A DNA stretch of 64,000 nt from Hedera helix (GCA_947179155.2 OX359270.1:18325556-18389555); one strand, 5' to 3'. Shown: positions 35,098 to 47,219, numbered from the stretch's first letter. Numbers and translations: made by a program. The notes: generated from the letters alone by a model not told the origin.

Positions 35098-36130
35098 GCA
35101 AGTCTAACATACAGCACATACGCAGTTTATGCTTTCATATAAACTTTTAACATGCATTGACTGAACATAATTCTCCATTTAATATCACATATAATTCACG
35201 TTCCAACAATTTATATCACATTGACACACAAAGTGTATAAATCATGTTCGTAAATAGTAAACATAAAACATAACAGTTAGAAGGCTTGTAAACATCAGTT
35301 AAAGACTTCACATATCATCTATTGCATAATAACATGACATTACACATCTCATTTAACATTTTAACAATACTACACAAGTAGCACATAGCAAGAGTTAGAA
35401 GACTTGCCTTGAAACCATGTTAGGGTTTTCCCGGGAAATCGTTAAACGCCTACAAAAAGGGTTACGCGACCCCGAATGTTAGTTTATCAAATTTTCCTTT
35501 TGAGTAAGTCTTAGAATAACTTAACTACACTATTTTCATAGGTGAAATTATTTGGAAAATTGGCTAACTCAAAAACTCATTTTTAAGCCACTTTTAAAAA
35601 ATAGGCAGCATGTATGGCTGCTAGACCCCGACTCGATCAAACGGCCACAACTTCTTCGTTTTAAAACATTTTTGAGTCGTTCAAAGTTTCACGCGTTCAT
35701 AACTTCCGTATCTACAACTTTCATTCAGACAAAAGTTCGAGATTCCTTACTGATTTACACATATTTCCCATTAAAGGGACTGATCTAAAACTGATTCATA
35801 ATTCTGACCTCTTTTACAGGGACAGCCATAACTTTGTCATACGAAAACATTTTTGAGTGATTCTTGAGTCTAAATTGCTTAGAATTTCTTGATCTACAAC
35901 TTTCATTTAGGTTTCTAAGGCAGATTCAGACTTTAAATTTTCGGAAATTTGAAAAAATATTCTGCGAGTATATTAAGCTTAGCTTTCTTTGATCCGATTG
36001 GTAAAACATGATACCTCAAGCATTAATTTGCTAAGATAACATGTTCTAACACTCCGTATCACTTCATAACATAAAAATAACAAAATCATAAACCAACTTA
36101 TATAAGATTTTATGACTTTTTCTCAAGAAC

Positions 36131-36671
36131 ACGAAGAACGAATCGAAGAACACGAAGAACACGAAGAACAAAGTTTCATCGTTCTTCGTTTCGACTACTA
36201 AAACTTGATGCCACAAGCATTATTTAGCAAGGCCATCATGTTTCATCATCCCATAACACTAAATTACCAAATCATAAACCTACTTATGTAGAAATTATGA
36301 CTTTTGCTCAAGAACACACGAAGAACACGAAGAACGAAAAATCGTACATGGTAACGACTTATGTTCTTGAGTTTTTGGATTTCATACTTGAAATAATTTG
36401 AGCATTATAACTGCTTACATATGTGATTATAACACTTTATAATTGGCAAAATTTGGTCATTATAACGACTTGTTTACTTAAATATAACAATTTATAATAA
36501 TACTCCAGAACATACGAAGAACACGGAGAACGGATAAACCGTACATGGATACGACGTATGTTCTTGAACTTTAAACTATGAAATGAAATTTGACATAACA
36601 ACGACTTGCTCAAGTCATAAGGAACACGCAGAACGAAAAATCGTACATGGCTACGACTTATGTTCTTGAGC
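36131..36671 (-). repeat. Series of diverged hairpin repeats in the LARD leader
   Basis: Stems: 36131-36141 with 36179-36189; CTCAAGAACA (36307-36316) with TGTTCTTGAG (36362-36371); AGAACATACG (36507-36516) with CGTATGTTCT (36555-36564); and GCTCAAG plus CATAAG (36608-36621) with CTTATG plus CTTGAGC (36657-36671). The last three share a loop containing CGTACATGG. They lie about 150-700 nt downstream of the TATA box on the transcribed strand. The 5' LTR has the same array at 42300-42840. Confidence 0.75.
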
Positions 36672-36839
36672 CTCATCGATAAAATAAAACTTTAAGCATA
36701 ATAACGATTAAGAATCGTACCTTTTATTATTGCAAGCTTTAACTATTTCTTTGCAATCGATTCTTATCTCACAAGAACTCTCTCTATATTTGCTCTTTAG
36801 CTTTCAAAAATGGTAAAGAACTAATGAACTTAAGCCTTC

Positions 36840-36847
36840 TATTTATA
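36840..36847 (-). promoter_or_regulatory. LARD LTR TATA box
   Basis: The minus strand reads CCTATAAATAGAAGG. The 5' LTR copy at 43016-43009 would start the genomic RNA near 42980, giving U3 of about 1.6 kb and R plus U5 of about 2.5 kb. Confidence 0.65.
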
Positions 36848-38090
36848 GGAAAACCAAGGGTCGGGGTAGTTTGGTCATTAGTTTAAAAGTCAAGGGTATT
36901 TTAGTCATTTCGCACATTATTTAATTAATAAAACTAGAATAATATCTAGATATTTTCCAAGCCAAGCTTCTAGAAGCTTCCCGAGCTGTTTTGTCATTAT
37001 TTCTTCCGATTTCGGTATATCGGATAAATCGCGTGCGATTAATTTAAAATATTTCGCATTAGTAATATAAGTTTTAATTACTTATACGTACTTTATTAAT
37101 AAAATACATCATACAGTATTAATATGATGTCTCGTCTGACCCTCAAAGTTTTTCTTGAATTAATCTCGGATAACCTTCCGTGTATTTTTCTCAAATACAC
37201 CTACCGGGCGACGCGATTGATAAATTTCTTTCATTCTAGACACTAATTATGATTGAATAATATAATTAGGTATTAATCTGATAAATTTGATTATTCAAAT
37301 TTAATGTTAACCTATCTCATGATCCGTTTGATGAAAACAATACGGATGAATTAGCAGTTAATTATATAACAGTCTGATTCCAACTAATTTGGTTAACTTC
37401 TACTGATTTAAAAATTTGATATTACTGAGTTTTGTTCCGAATGAACACTTTTCTGTAAAGTGAAAAGTCCAAAAGACTTGGCACGTTTTTCGGTGAATAG
37501 TGTTTTTGACGACCATTTCTCAGAAAATGGTTAGAAGACCAAAAAGTCAAAAATAATATTTATTTTTGTCTTTTCCCTATTTTGTCTTATTCCCGACACA
37601 ATTTTCGAGAAAATCTTTTATTGCTTATTACGCACCGGTGTTGCATACAAACACTGTATCCATCAACGGTTTGATCAAAAACGGAAAGCGTTTTCGTTTG
37701 AAGAGCGATTTGCGTTTTATTTATGGAAAAATATCAGTGGCTCCCTGGTATCTATTCCCCGTATAAATGCTATATCGTGAAATAGAAAAAGCCCAAACGT
37801 TGAAAAGAACGTTCAAAAAGACGACAAACGTTTTCTCGTAAATCGTGTCTTTTTCGTCTTTTTCCCAAGAAAATTTTATTGATTCCCTGGCATCTAAACC
37901 TCATATTATCACTATGACGTGAAATACAAGAAGTCCTACAGATGAAAGAAACGATCAAACGAATGAAAAACGTTTCTTCGTGAAAAACTTTTACTGACTA
38001 TTACGTGTTTTTAAAGCGTGGGAAGGTTGAATCTTGAAACAGAATGTCAATTTAACCTTCACATTTTGCTCAAGGGCCTAGGTTATTTTC

Positions 38091-38122
38091 TAGGGTTTAG
38101 ACCCTAGGGTTAGGGTTTAGGT
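38091..38122. other. Telomere-like TAGGGTTTAG motifs in the LARD LTR
   Basis: TAGGGTTTAGACCCTAGGG is followed by TTAGGGTTTAGG. These are plant telomere-repeat units (TTTAGGG) in a short inverted and direct arrangement. They lie about 330-360 bp into U3 on the minus strand; the 5' copy is at 44260-44291. The same word (telo-box, AAACCCTA) is a known promoter element in plants. Confidence 0.7.
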
Positions 38123-38891
38123 TTTAACTCTTTTTCCAATTTAGGTTTTTGCCCTAAATTGACTTCTGATTTTTAATAAGTGTTAAGGTTAACTACTTGA
38201 ACCAAAACACAAAATCCTACACATAGATATTTCATACAACACATTTAAAAGCTCAATTCAAGCTTTACTAATCACATAACACATAGTTTAGGTTAAAGAA
38301 TTTAACCTCTTAGTTGTATACGATCGTAGTTTCGAGTCGTATATATTCTTTAAGATAGCTCAAGGTATGCTTGAGCAATCAATCTTAGGTTTTGAATTGA
38401 CAACCTTGCTTAGATCTTGTTAGATCACTTTTGAAATATTTGGGATATTACATTCAACCCAACTTACAGGAATTTCGTCCTCGAAATTAACTTTACAATT
38501 ACTTTAGTCATTTAATATCATATTTATAAGTGCTATAAATATTCAGGATATTACATTCTCTCATTCTTATCAGAATTTCGTCCTCGAAATTATAATATAA
38601 TCATCTCCAATTTACTCTTCAATATGAATTTTCTAAATTCATCTTTTACTCACATTAAACCTCCAATACTTTGATTAGGTCTAAACAATGTTCACTTATC
38701 TCTACACATTTCCTTTCATAACTCTAGGTTTTAAACCTCTTTTCATACTCGACATTCAGTCTCATTCTTCCTTTATCTTGGATTCTTCTCACTTATACAG
38801 CGGTCAATCAAGACCTTTACCTTATTCAAAAACTATGAATACTATATAACCCATAATTTTTAAATCATCATCCGGACTGGAAAACCATATC

Positions 38892-38998
38892 TTGTGTAGC
38901 AATCAATTAAGATTGAGAACACTTCATACTTTGTGTAGCAATCAATTAAGATTGAGAACACCATACATTGTGTAACAATCAATTAAGATCGAGAACAC
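38892..38998. repeat. Three-unit tandem repeat in the LARD interior
   Basis: TTGTGTAGCAATCAATTAAG, continuing ATTGAGAACAC, starts at 38892, 38931 and 38968 with few changes. Confidence 0.85.
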
Positions 38999-40483
38999 AC
39001 ATACGTTGTACTTTAGGTGATCAGTCTGTCGTACCATATAAGACGCGGTTTATTGCGTCTATCGAATTCCTACGTCCGTTCTTTTTTTCATAACCAAAGG
39101 TGTCTAGCCGAAACAATTGGCATTGACTCATATTTAAACCATTCAAACTTTTTGAAAAGCAATTTTATGACTGTATACCGCACCTTGCAAAGTGCGTTGA
39201 TGACTCATCATGTATCATCTTCACACCAGGTTAAATGGGGTGTTGATGAATAAATCATTTTTATTCTTCACATTAAATCCGTCTAGCCAAAACAATTAGC
39301 ATAGACATATGAATAACATAGCTAGTGAAGAACTAACAAAATTTTCCAGTTCAACTAGTGAACCACTCTTTTCAAAGGCACACAAGTGCGAATATAACCA
39401 TGAAGATCTAGCATAGCTAGAAGATTTTTTTGAAATACCCTCAATCCTCTATCTTTTCCATTATTCTCTAACCATAACACAAGTTTTTCAAATATATAGT
39501 AATATAGTAAACTGATTGGTTGTATTAAACCAAGTACAAACAAATATATTAGTTCCCCTTCTCATCAACACGGAATTGAAATGTCTCAGCGCACATTGGT
39601 ACTGATCAATATCGCACTGAATAGACAAATCGTAGCCGCATCTCACAAGTCGGTTCGACTAACATATCATAGCCCAAGTCTATAACAAGGGTTCGTTCGC
39701 TCAGTAACTAACATACAAATATTTTTAAAACTATAGTTATGTCGTAACAACTACTAACTAGTCAATATACATATGAGAAAAGAATCACCTTCTCAAAATA
39801 TATACAAAGAAGAGTTTGACATAAGATTTTAATTTACTTATCAATATAGCAAACTGAGTTATTCCTCCACCCAAGAACTAATGAATCAGTTCCCCGTCTC
39901 ATCAACACTATCCTCAAATGATTTCATTCAGTGTGTAACCCGCTTTGAGAACACTGACCATGAATCATTCATACCAATAGTGTAGTTAGATCGGTTCTCT
40001 AAAGCATATTAAACTCTTTCCCATACAAGAGAGTCGTTCTACTCAGTTTTACTAATATGAGTTTTCAATTGAAATCCCTAATCGTTCTATAACTATCTTA
40101 GTCACTTTCTTTTCTTAATTCATTCCTTCATCATTTACATTCCTTATGAGTTTACTCATCTTTTTTTCTTAGGTATAATTACACATATTACCAAAGACAC
40201 CATTTCATTTTTATGAAACAGTTTCACACAAAAACTAATAAGATTATTTTATCTTATTGCTTGCTTTGAGAACTCATTATGAGTTCATTTATCTTCAGAT
40301 ATTCTCGTAAAGAGTTTATCTTTATTCATTATATTTCTTTTCACATAATAATTTTTATGTATTAAGATTTAATAAGATTTATGCATATCTTTTAATTATA
40401 TACGGACTCTTCACAAGTCCATTTCTTTTTAATCCATCAGATTATACTCCAAGGTACTTGTTACCTCAAAACTATAATCCACT

Positions 40484-40495
40484 GCTCTGATACCA
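40484..40495 (-). other. LARD primer-binding site (initiator-Met tRNA)
   Basis: The minus strand reads TGGTATCAGAGC, the standard complement of the 3' end of plant initiator-Met tRNA, two nucleotides from the LTR edge at 40498. Confidence 0.92.
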
Positions 40496-40497
40496 AC

Positions 40498-43400
40498 TGT
40501 AACGCCCCCAAAATCCCCGCGCTTTGAACGCGGCGGACCTTGTGCGTTAATTTCATACATCTATCGACTTAACCAATGATTCCATAATCATATTGGTTGA
40601 AATAGTCTTATTTTAGACTATACATTAACAATTTCTCTTAACATTGTCCCTGGATCTTAACTTGATCTCAGTCTCATAAGTATACAAGTATCAACTTGTA
40701 TTTCATCCATATAAATGGATAAAACCATATATAACGGTTTAATTTTAACCTTAGGATTTAAATATTCTATATACGTCCACTTGTAACGGTCTCATTCGTA
40801 CTACAAGTATCAATATACAAAGATATCTCTTCATATCAATAATCCTACTTATATGGTATTCAGAATAGTAATAACGAGTTATACCTGGGTCCGAGGAACC
40901 TTAACGATGGATTTGACCAGTCAACATCGCTTAGTTCTGTCTCAGATGTACAGCACTCACAAGTTATTTACCGATCCTCATCCAGATAAATATATCATTA
41001 TCAATACTATGTTAAATTTTAACAATTCTAGGTTATATCAAAATAAAGACATAACAACATTCTGATGATAATTATTTATATCATTCATTCAATATTCGGT
41101 TACATGTTTGTTTGTTCGTATTACAACAGTCATTATGACATATACAAATACAATCAATTTACATGAAAACCTAATCTATGCTGCATCTTTAAGTTCATGA
41201 TCTTCTTAACGTTCATCTTTAATCTGCAAATAAGGTTTTATTCGCAAGAATGAGCACGACGGCTCAGCAAGTCTAACATACAGCACATACGCAGTTTATG
41301 CTTTCATATAAACTTTTAACATGCATTGACTGAACATAATTCTCCATTTAATATCACATATAATTCACGTTCCAACAATTTATATCACATTGACACACAA
41401 AGTGTATAAATCATGTTCGTAAATAGTAAACATAAAACATAACAGTTAGAAGGCTTGTAAACATCAGTTAAAGACTTCACATATCATCTATTGCATAATA
41501 ACATGACATTACACATCTCATTTAACATTTTAACAATACTACACAAGTAGCACATAGCAAGAGTTAGAAGACTTGCCTTGAAACCATGTTAGGGTTTTCC
41601 CGGGAAATCGTTAAACGCCTACAAAAAGGGTTACGCGACCCCGAATGTTAGTTTATCAAATTTTCCTTTTGAGTAAGTCTTAGAATAACTTAACTACACT
41701 ATTTTCATAGGTGAAATTATTTGGAAAATTGGCTAACTCAAAAACTCATTTTTAAGCCACTTTTAAAAAATAGGCAGCATGTATGGCTGCTAGACCCCGA
41801 CTCGATCAAACGGCCACAACTTCTTCGTTTTAAAACATTTTTGAGTCGTTCAAAATTTCACGCGTTCATAACTTCCGTATCTACAACTTTCATTCAGACA
41901 AAAGTTCGAGATTCCTTACTGATTTACACATATTTCCCATTAAAGGGACTGATCTAAAACTGATTCATAATTCTGACCTCTTTTACAGGGACAGCCATAA
42001 CTTTGTCATACGAAAACATTTTTGAGTGATTCTTGAGTCTAAATTGCTTAGAATTTCTTGATCTACAACTTTCATTTAGGTTTCTAAGGCAGATTCAGAC
42101 TTTAAATTTTCGGAAATTTGAAAAAATATTCTGCGAGTATATTAAGCTTAGCTTTCTTTGATCCGATTGGTAAAACATGATACCTCAAGCATTAATTTGC
42201 TAAGATAACATGTTCTAACACTCCGTATCAATTCATAACATAAAAATAACAAAATCATAAACCAACTTATATAAGATTTTATGACTTTTTCTCAAGAACA
42301 CGAAGAACGAATCGAAGAACACGAAGAACACGAAGAACAAAGTTTCATCGTTCTTCGTTTCGAATACTAAAACTTGATGCCACAAGCATTATTTAGCAAG
42401 GCCATCATGTTTCATCATCCCATAACACTAAATTACCAAATCATAAACCTACTTATGTAGAAATTATGACTTTTGCTCAAGAACACACGAAGAACACGAA
42501 GAACGAAAAATCGTACATGGTAACGACTTATGTTCTTGAGTTTTTGGATTTCATACTTGAAATAATTTGAGCATTATAACTGCTTACATATGTGATTATA
42601 ACACTTTATAATTGGCAAAATTTGGTCATTATAACGACTTGTTTACTTAAATATAACAATTTATAATAATACTCCAGAACATACGAAGAACACGGAGAAC
42701 GGATAAACCGTACATGGATACGACGTATGTTCTTGAACTTTAAACTATGAAATGAAATTTGACATAACAACGACTTGCTCAAGTCATAAGGAACACGCAG
42801 AACGAAAAATCGTACATGGCTACGACTTATGTTCTTGAGCCTCATCGATAAAATAAAACTTTAAGCATAATAACGATTAAGAATCGTACCTTTTATTATT
42901 GCAAGCTTTAACTATTTCTTTGCAATCGATTCTTATCTCACAAGAACTCTCTCTATATTTGCTCTTTAGCTTTCAAAAATGGTAAAGAACTAATGAACTT
43001 AAGCCTTCTATTTATAGGAAAACCAAGGGTCGGGGTAGTTTGGTCATTAGTTTAAAAGTCAAGGGTATTTTAGTCATTTCGCACATTATTTAATTAATAA
43101 AACTAGAATAATATCTAGATATTTTCCAAGCCAAGCTTCTAGAAGCTTCCCGAGCTGTTTTGTCATTATTTCTTCCGATTTCGGTATATCGGATAAATCG
43201 CGTGCGATTAATTTAAAATATTTCGCATTAGTAATATAAGTTTTAATTACTTATACGTATTTTATTAATAAAATACATCATACAGTATTAATATGATGTC
43301 TCTTCTGACCCTCAAAGTTTTTCTTGAATTAATCTCGGATAACCTTCCGTGTATTTTTCTCAAATACACCTACCGGGCGACGCGATTGATAAATTTCTTT

Positions 43401-44621
43401 CATTCTAGACACTAATTATGATTGAATAATATAATTAGGTATTAATCTGATAAATTTGATTATTCAAATTTAATGTTAACCTATCTCATGATCCGTTTGA
43501 TGAAAACAATACGGATGAATTAGCAGTTAATTATATAACAGTCTGATTCCAACTAATTTGGTTAACTTCTACTGATTTAAAAATTTGATATTACTGAGTT
43601 TTGTTCCGAATGAACACTTTTCTGTAAAGTGAAAAGTCCAAAAGACTTGGCACGTTTTTCGGTGAATAGTGTTTTTGACGACCATTTCTCAGAAAATGGT
43701 TAGAAGACCAAAAAGTCAAAAATAATATTTATTTTTGTCTTTTCCCTATTTTGTCTTATTCCCGACACAATTTTCGAGAAAATCTTTTATTGCTTATTAC
43801 GCACCGGTGTTGCATACAAACACTGTATCCATCAACGGTTTGATCAAAAACGGAAAGCGTTTTCGTTTGAAGAGCGATTTGCGTTTTATTTATGGAAAAA
43901 TATCAGTGGCTCCCTGGTATCTATTCCCCGTATAAATGCTATATCGTGAAATAGAAAAAGCCCAAACGTTGAAAAGAACGTTCAAAAAGACGACAAACGT
44001 TTTCTCGTAAATCGTGTCTTTTTCGTCTTTTTCCCAAGAAAATTTTATTGATTCCCTGGCATCTAAACCTCATATTATCACTATGACGTGAAATACAAGA
44101 AGTCCTACAGATGAAAGAAACGATCAAACGAATGAAAAACGTTTCTTCGTGAAAAACTTTTACTGACTATTACGTGTTTTTAAAGCGTGGGAAGGTTGAA
44201 TCTTGAAACAGAATGTCAATTTAACCTTCACATTTTGCTCAAGGGCCTAGGTTATTTTCTAGGGTTTAGACCCTAGGGTTAGGGTTTAGGTTTTAACTCT
44301 TTTTCCAATTTAGGTTTTTGCCCTAAATTGACTTCTGATTTTTAATAAGTGTTAAGGTTAACTACTTGAACCAAAACACAAAATCCTACACATAGATATT
44401 TCATACAACACATTTAAAAGCTCAATTCAAGCTTTACTAATCACATAACACATAGTTTAGGTTAAAGAATTTAACCTCTTAGTTGTATACGATCGTAGTT
44501 TCGAGTCGTATATATTCTTTAAGATAGCTCAAGGTATGCTTGAGCAATCAATCTTAGGTTTTGAATTGACAACCTTGCTTAGATCTTGTTAGATCACTTT
44601 TGAAATATTTGGGATATTACA
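40498..44621 (-). repeat. LARD 5' LTR (4124 bp)
   Basis: Same length as 34329-38452 at a constant offset of 6169 bp. It carries the promoter used for the genomic RNA. Confidence 0.95.
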
Positions 44622-45886
44622 TCTACCACTCTAGCATGTATTTAAGATTAAAGAGTTTTGAAAATAGGTTTTGACTATCAAAATATATTTTGACCATTAA
44701 AAACACATATACATGCATGGATATATACACATAGTACACATACATTCATCAAATTTTTGCCATCAAATCTTCCTCCCTTATATCTTCGAACCCTTCATGG
44801 TTCCATATCATATAAACTCCCACAACCAACCATGACAAATACTTTTAAAAGAACTTTTTATAATAGAAAAGTAAAAATAACTAAGAATAAAACACTTTTG
44901 AACGTTGATTATGTAGATGCTCTTCTTCTCTTCCTTCCAAAGTATGATATGAGACTAGATGTCATGCACCTTTACTCTCCTTGATCTATCCAAGATGCTA
45001 GAACCAAGCTTTCTACGTGTTTCTCTCAAAGCTTTCAAGAACACTTTTGTTTTCTCTATAAAACTCTCTCTCTTTTTTCTCTAGCTTTTTCTCTCTCTAA
45101 ATGACTAACACTTAAACTAATGAAATGAATGAGGATTGTATTACACAATTAACTAGTGAAAATGTATACTTACAATGTGTGTAAGTATACACATCAAGTG
45201 CACCTCAAGTAGGCTTGCTAGCATGCAATGGGGAATAGTGATGTAGGGTGGTCTTCTTAACAAAGCTTGGAGCAATGCACCCCAAGTAGGTCCCCCCCTC
45301 ACATGGCTAGCCACATCCTTTTATTTTCTCCCATTTTTTATTTTTCTTTGTCTTAATTGGTAATATATATACATATATATATAATCACCAACTTGTATAA
45401 CCATTGACCATCCTTTTGACTTTGTGTTGGGCTCTGAGTTGGACTCTTGAATTAATTTAATTGGATTCATCATATTAATTTGATTGAACTCAATTAATTT
45501 ATTTTATTAAAATAACACAAACTAACCCATGATACTTGAAATTCAATTAAGCATTGGGCTAGTTTAATTAAATCACGGTCTCATTACATGGACTAGTTAT
45601 TTCAATAATTCCATGGACTTCTAAATTAATTCCCTTGGATTTTAATTAGTAAATCCATTAATTAAACTCAACTAGTTTATTTTAAATTACATTATTTAAT
45701 TTCTTCTTTAATTAATTACTTTATTAATTCATTATCTTCTCTTTAATAATTAAATGAATATACAAATACATTAATATAATCATTCAATCATATAAGTGCA
45801 CAATTAAATAACACAAAAATTAAAATTTATTGTTAATTAGTACTTAATTCTAATTACAGTGTGACATAAAATTTGTGGTAATTACA

Positions 45887-46716
45887 AGGATGGAAGTCAA
45901 GTTTCTAAAGCTTAAACAAGGGAACATGACGGTAGCTAAATAAGCCGCCAAGTTTAACAAACTAGTGAGATTTTCTCCACACCAGGTGGACACCGAAGAA
46001 TGCAAGGCAAGAAGGTTCGAGTTAAGATTGAAGCCATTGATATACAGCAGAGTTTCTATTTTAAAGATCAACTCATTCACAACACTGTTGGCAAAAACGA
46101 TAATAGCTGAGGGTGAAAGTGAAGCTCTGATAAAGTATAACCAAGAGAAAAAAGGAAAGAATAGTGATTGTGTGAACCATGAAGGTAGCAACAACAACAA
46201 CAATAGTGGGGACAATCAGGGAGAAGGAAAGAAGAAGGGTACAACATGTGGGAACTGAGGTAAGAACCACCAAGGTGTTTGCATGAAAGGAAAAAATGTA
46301 TGTTACAATTGTGGGCAAGAAAGGGCACATTTTGCCTAACTGTCCCAAACCAAAGCAGAACCGAGGATGTTTCATTTTTGATGCTACGGATCATGTAGTT
46401 AAGAATTGCCCGAAGAAGGATTATGAGGAAGGAGGCAAAGGGGGATATAATAGCAAGCCGACTATCGGAGGACCGACGCAGCCTAATCGACCAACAACAA
46501 GAACATTCAACATGACGGTCCAGGATGCGATGATATCCAAAGACGTGGTGTCAGGTATCATCCCAGTCGGCGATATAAATGCATACGTATTCTTTGATTC
46601 AGGTGCTACTTGTTAAAATTACCCCAAAAGAAACTTGAACTTCTGTTAAGTATAGAAGTAACAATCAAAGAAGTAATTCCTGTTAAGTATGTGCATAAAA
46701 ATTGTTGTGTAGATAT
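45887..46716 (+). pseudogene. Chromovirus B gag (C-terminal half) and protease start
   Basis: It begins at MEVKFLKLKQG-like sequence that matches the middle of chromovirus A gag. RFSPHQVDTEECKARRFELR follows, then a Lys/Asn/Ser-rich stretch and zinc knuckles near 46245-46410. A stop (TGA) replaces a Cys codon in the first knuckle, one extra base shifts the second (near 46322), and the third has Phe for Cys. The protease active site FFDSGAT is at about 46590-46613, and a TAA comes directly after the next codon. Coding-like sequence continues to the solo LTR at 46717. Confidence 0.8.
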
Positions 46717-47219
46717 TGTAGACACCCAAATTTTGCACTTTTCCACTAACCCTGACAGGAGGGCAAAATCGTCATTTGACCCGACATGCGAAAAGGAAGG
46801 TGGACCCCAACACAAAGCCACCCCAGCAATTTACAGTCAAAACCGCCACAACGGATAACAAGCATCCGGTCACTTGAGGCAAGGCAAACATTTGATCCAG
46901 AAAAACCTGAGCTGATCACAAAGGGCGACTAATGACCACTACGCTTACGATGTTCGCAGCCCTCCAAACTAGCCTCCCAGAATAATATGGCACGTTTCTC
47001 AGGGATTTCCGGATTGCAAAAATACCGTCTTCCAAAATAATACCGCAGAAATTGGCGAATTAAGACCGCGTGGCACGAAAATCAAGAAAAACAAACCGGA
47101 CAGCCGCGGATGCACCTACGGCCGCCGACAAAAAGGACTTTTGCGCAGCTCGAGGGCGGCACACGGCAACCGAGGTTCGGCGCGAACGGCCACAGCAGGG
47201 CTGCAAATGGATCTGCGGC

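Larger units (their letters stand above)
34329..38452 (-). repeat. LARD 3' LTR (4124 bp)
   Basis: The plus strand starts TGTAACGCCCCC and ends GGGATATTACA. Differences from the 5' LTR were seen at 34358, 34412, 35686, 36062, 36195, 37091 and 37134. It contains a TATA box (36847-36840), hairpins (36131-36671), the TGAGC hairpin (35082-35097) and a telomere-like motif (38091-38122). Short apparent ORFs in it are not supported as genes. Confidence 0.95.
38453..40497 (-). other. LARD internal region (noncoding)
   Basis: 2045 bp with no ORF above background. It holds a polypurine-side boundary (AAGTTGGGTTGAA on the minus strand before the 38452 LTR end), two copies of TTTCGAGGACGAAATT-like sequence (about 38470 and 38578), a three-unit tandem repeat (38892-38998), two GTCTAGC...GAC motifs (39102-39127, 39281-39306) and the primer site. 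Parts of 39280-39420 resemble the chromovirus A LTR at 32590-32740, and GAGAAGGTGATTCTTTTCT (complement near 39780) recurs at 53132, so related sequence exists elsewhere in the window. Confidence 0.75.
34329..44621 (-). mobile_element. LARD-like non-autonomous LTR retrotransposon (10.3 kb)
   Basis: Two 4124-bp LTRs (34329-38452, 40498-44621) flank only 2045 bp of internal sequence with no coding potential. The 5-bp duplication TCTAC lies at 34324-34328 and 44622-44626, and the empty site is present in the 3' LTR of the host element (near 8183). The primer site next to 40498 sets the orientation as minus. By eye I find seven single-base differences and no indels between the LTRs (about 0.17%), so insertion was very recent. 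Large LTRs with a noncoding interior define LARDs. The sequence near the polypurine end (TTTCGAGGACGAAATTC on the minus strand) resembles the pol-to-LTR stretch of chromoviruses, suggesting the helper lineage. Confidence 0.92.
8004..45886 (-). mobile_element. Chromovirus A: degenerate Ty3/gypsy element hosting nested insertions
   Basis: Minus-strand order: 5' LTR (45886 to 31852, split by the LARD), primer site (31846-31835), coiled-coil ORF (split by the Athila element), gag (18733), protease, RT, RNase H, integrase with chromodomain (ends 14227), polypurine tract (14187-14175), 3' LTR (14174 to about 8004, truncated). The two LTRs are clearly homologous: 8020-8779, 9370-9423 and 13710-14174 match 34152-34328 and 44627-45886, with many substitutions and indels. 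It is therefore old. Its right end abuts a truncated gag of chromovirus B, as if inserted there. The left flank is lost at the 8004 junction, so no target duplication can be checked. Confidence 0.8.
31852..45886 (-). repeat. Chromovirus A 5' LTR, split by the LARD-like element
   Basis: The segments 31852-34328 and 44627-45886 together give about 3.7 kb. The plus-strand left end is TGATGCCTCAAAATCC next to the primer site; the right end on the minus strand is TGTAATTACCACAAATTTTA. It contains a 39-bp tandem repeat (33025-33245), a hairpin (32165-32185) and a GTCTAGC...GCATAGAC motif (32588-32613). Confidence 0.8.

Noticed and set aside
38892..38998. Possible CRISPR-like repeats
   Set aside because: Three units with 6-8 bp between them in a plant retroelement; an ordinary tandem repeat.
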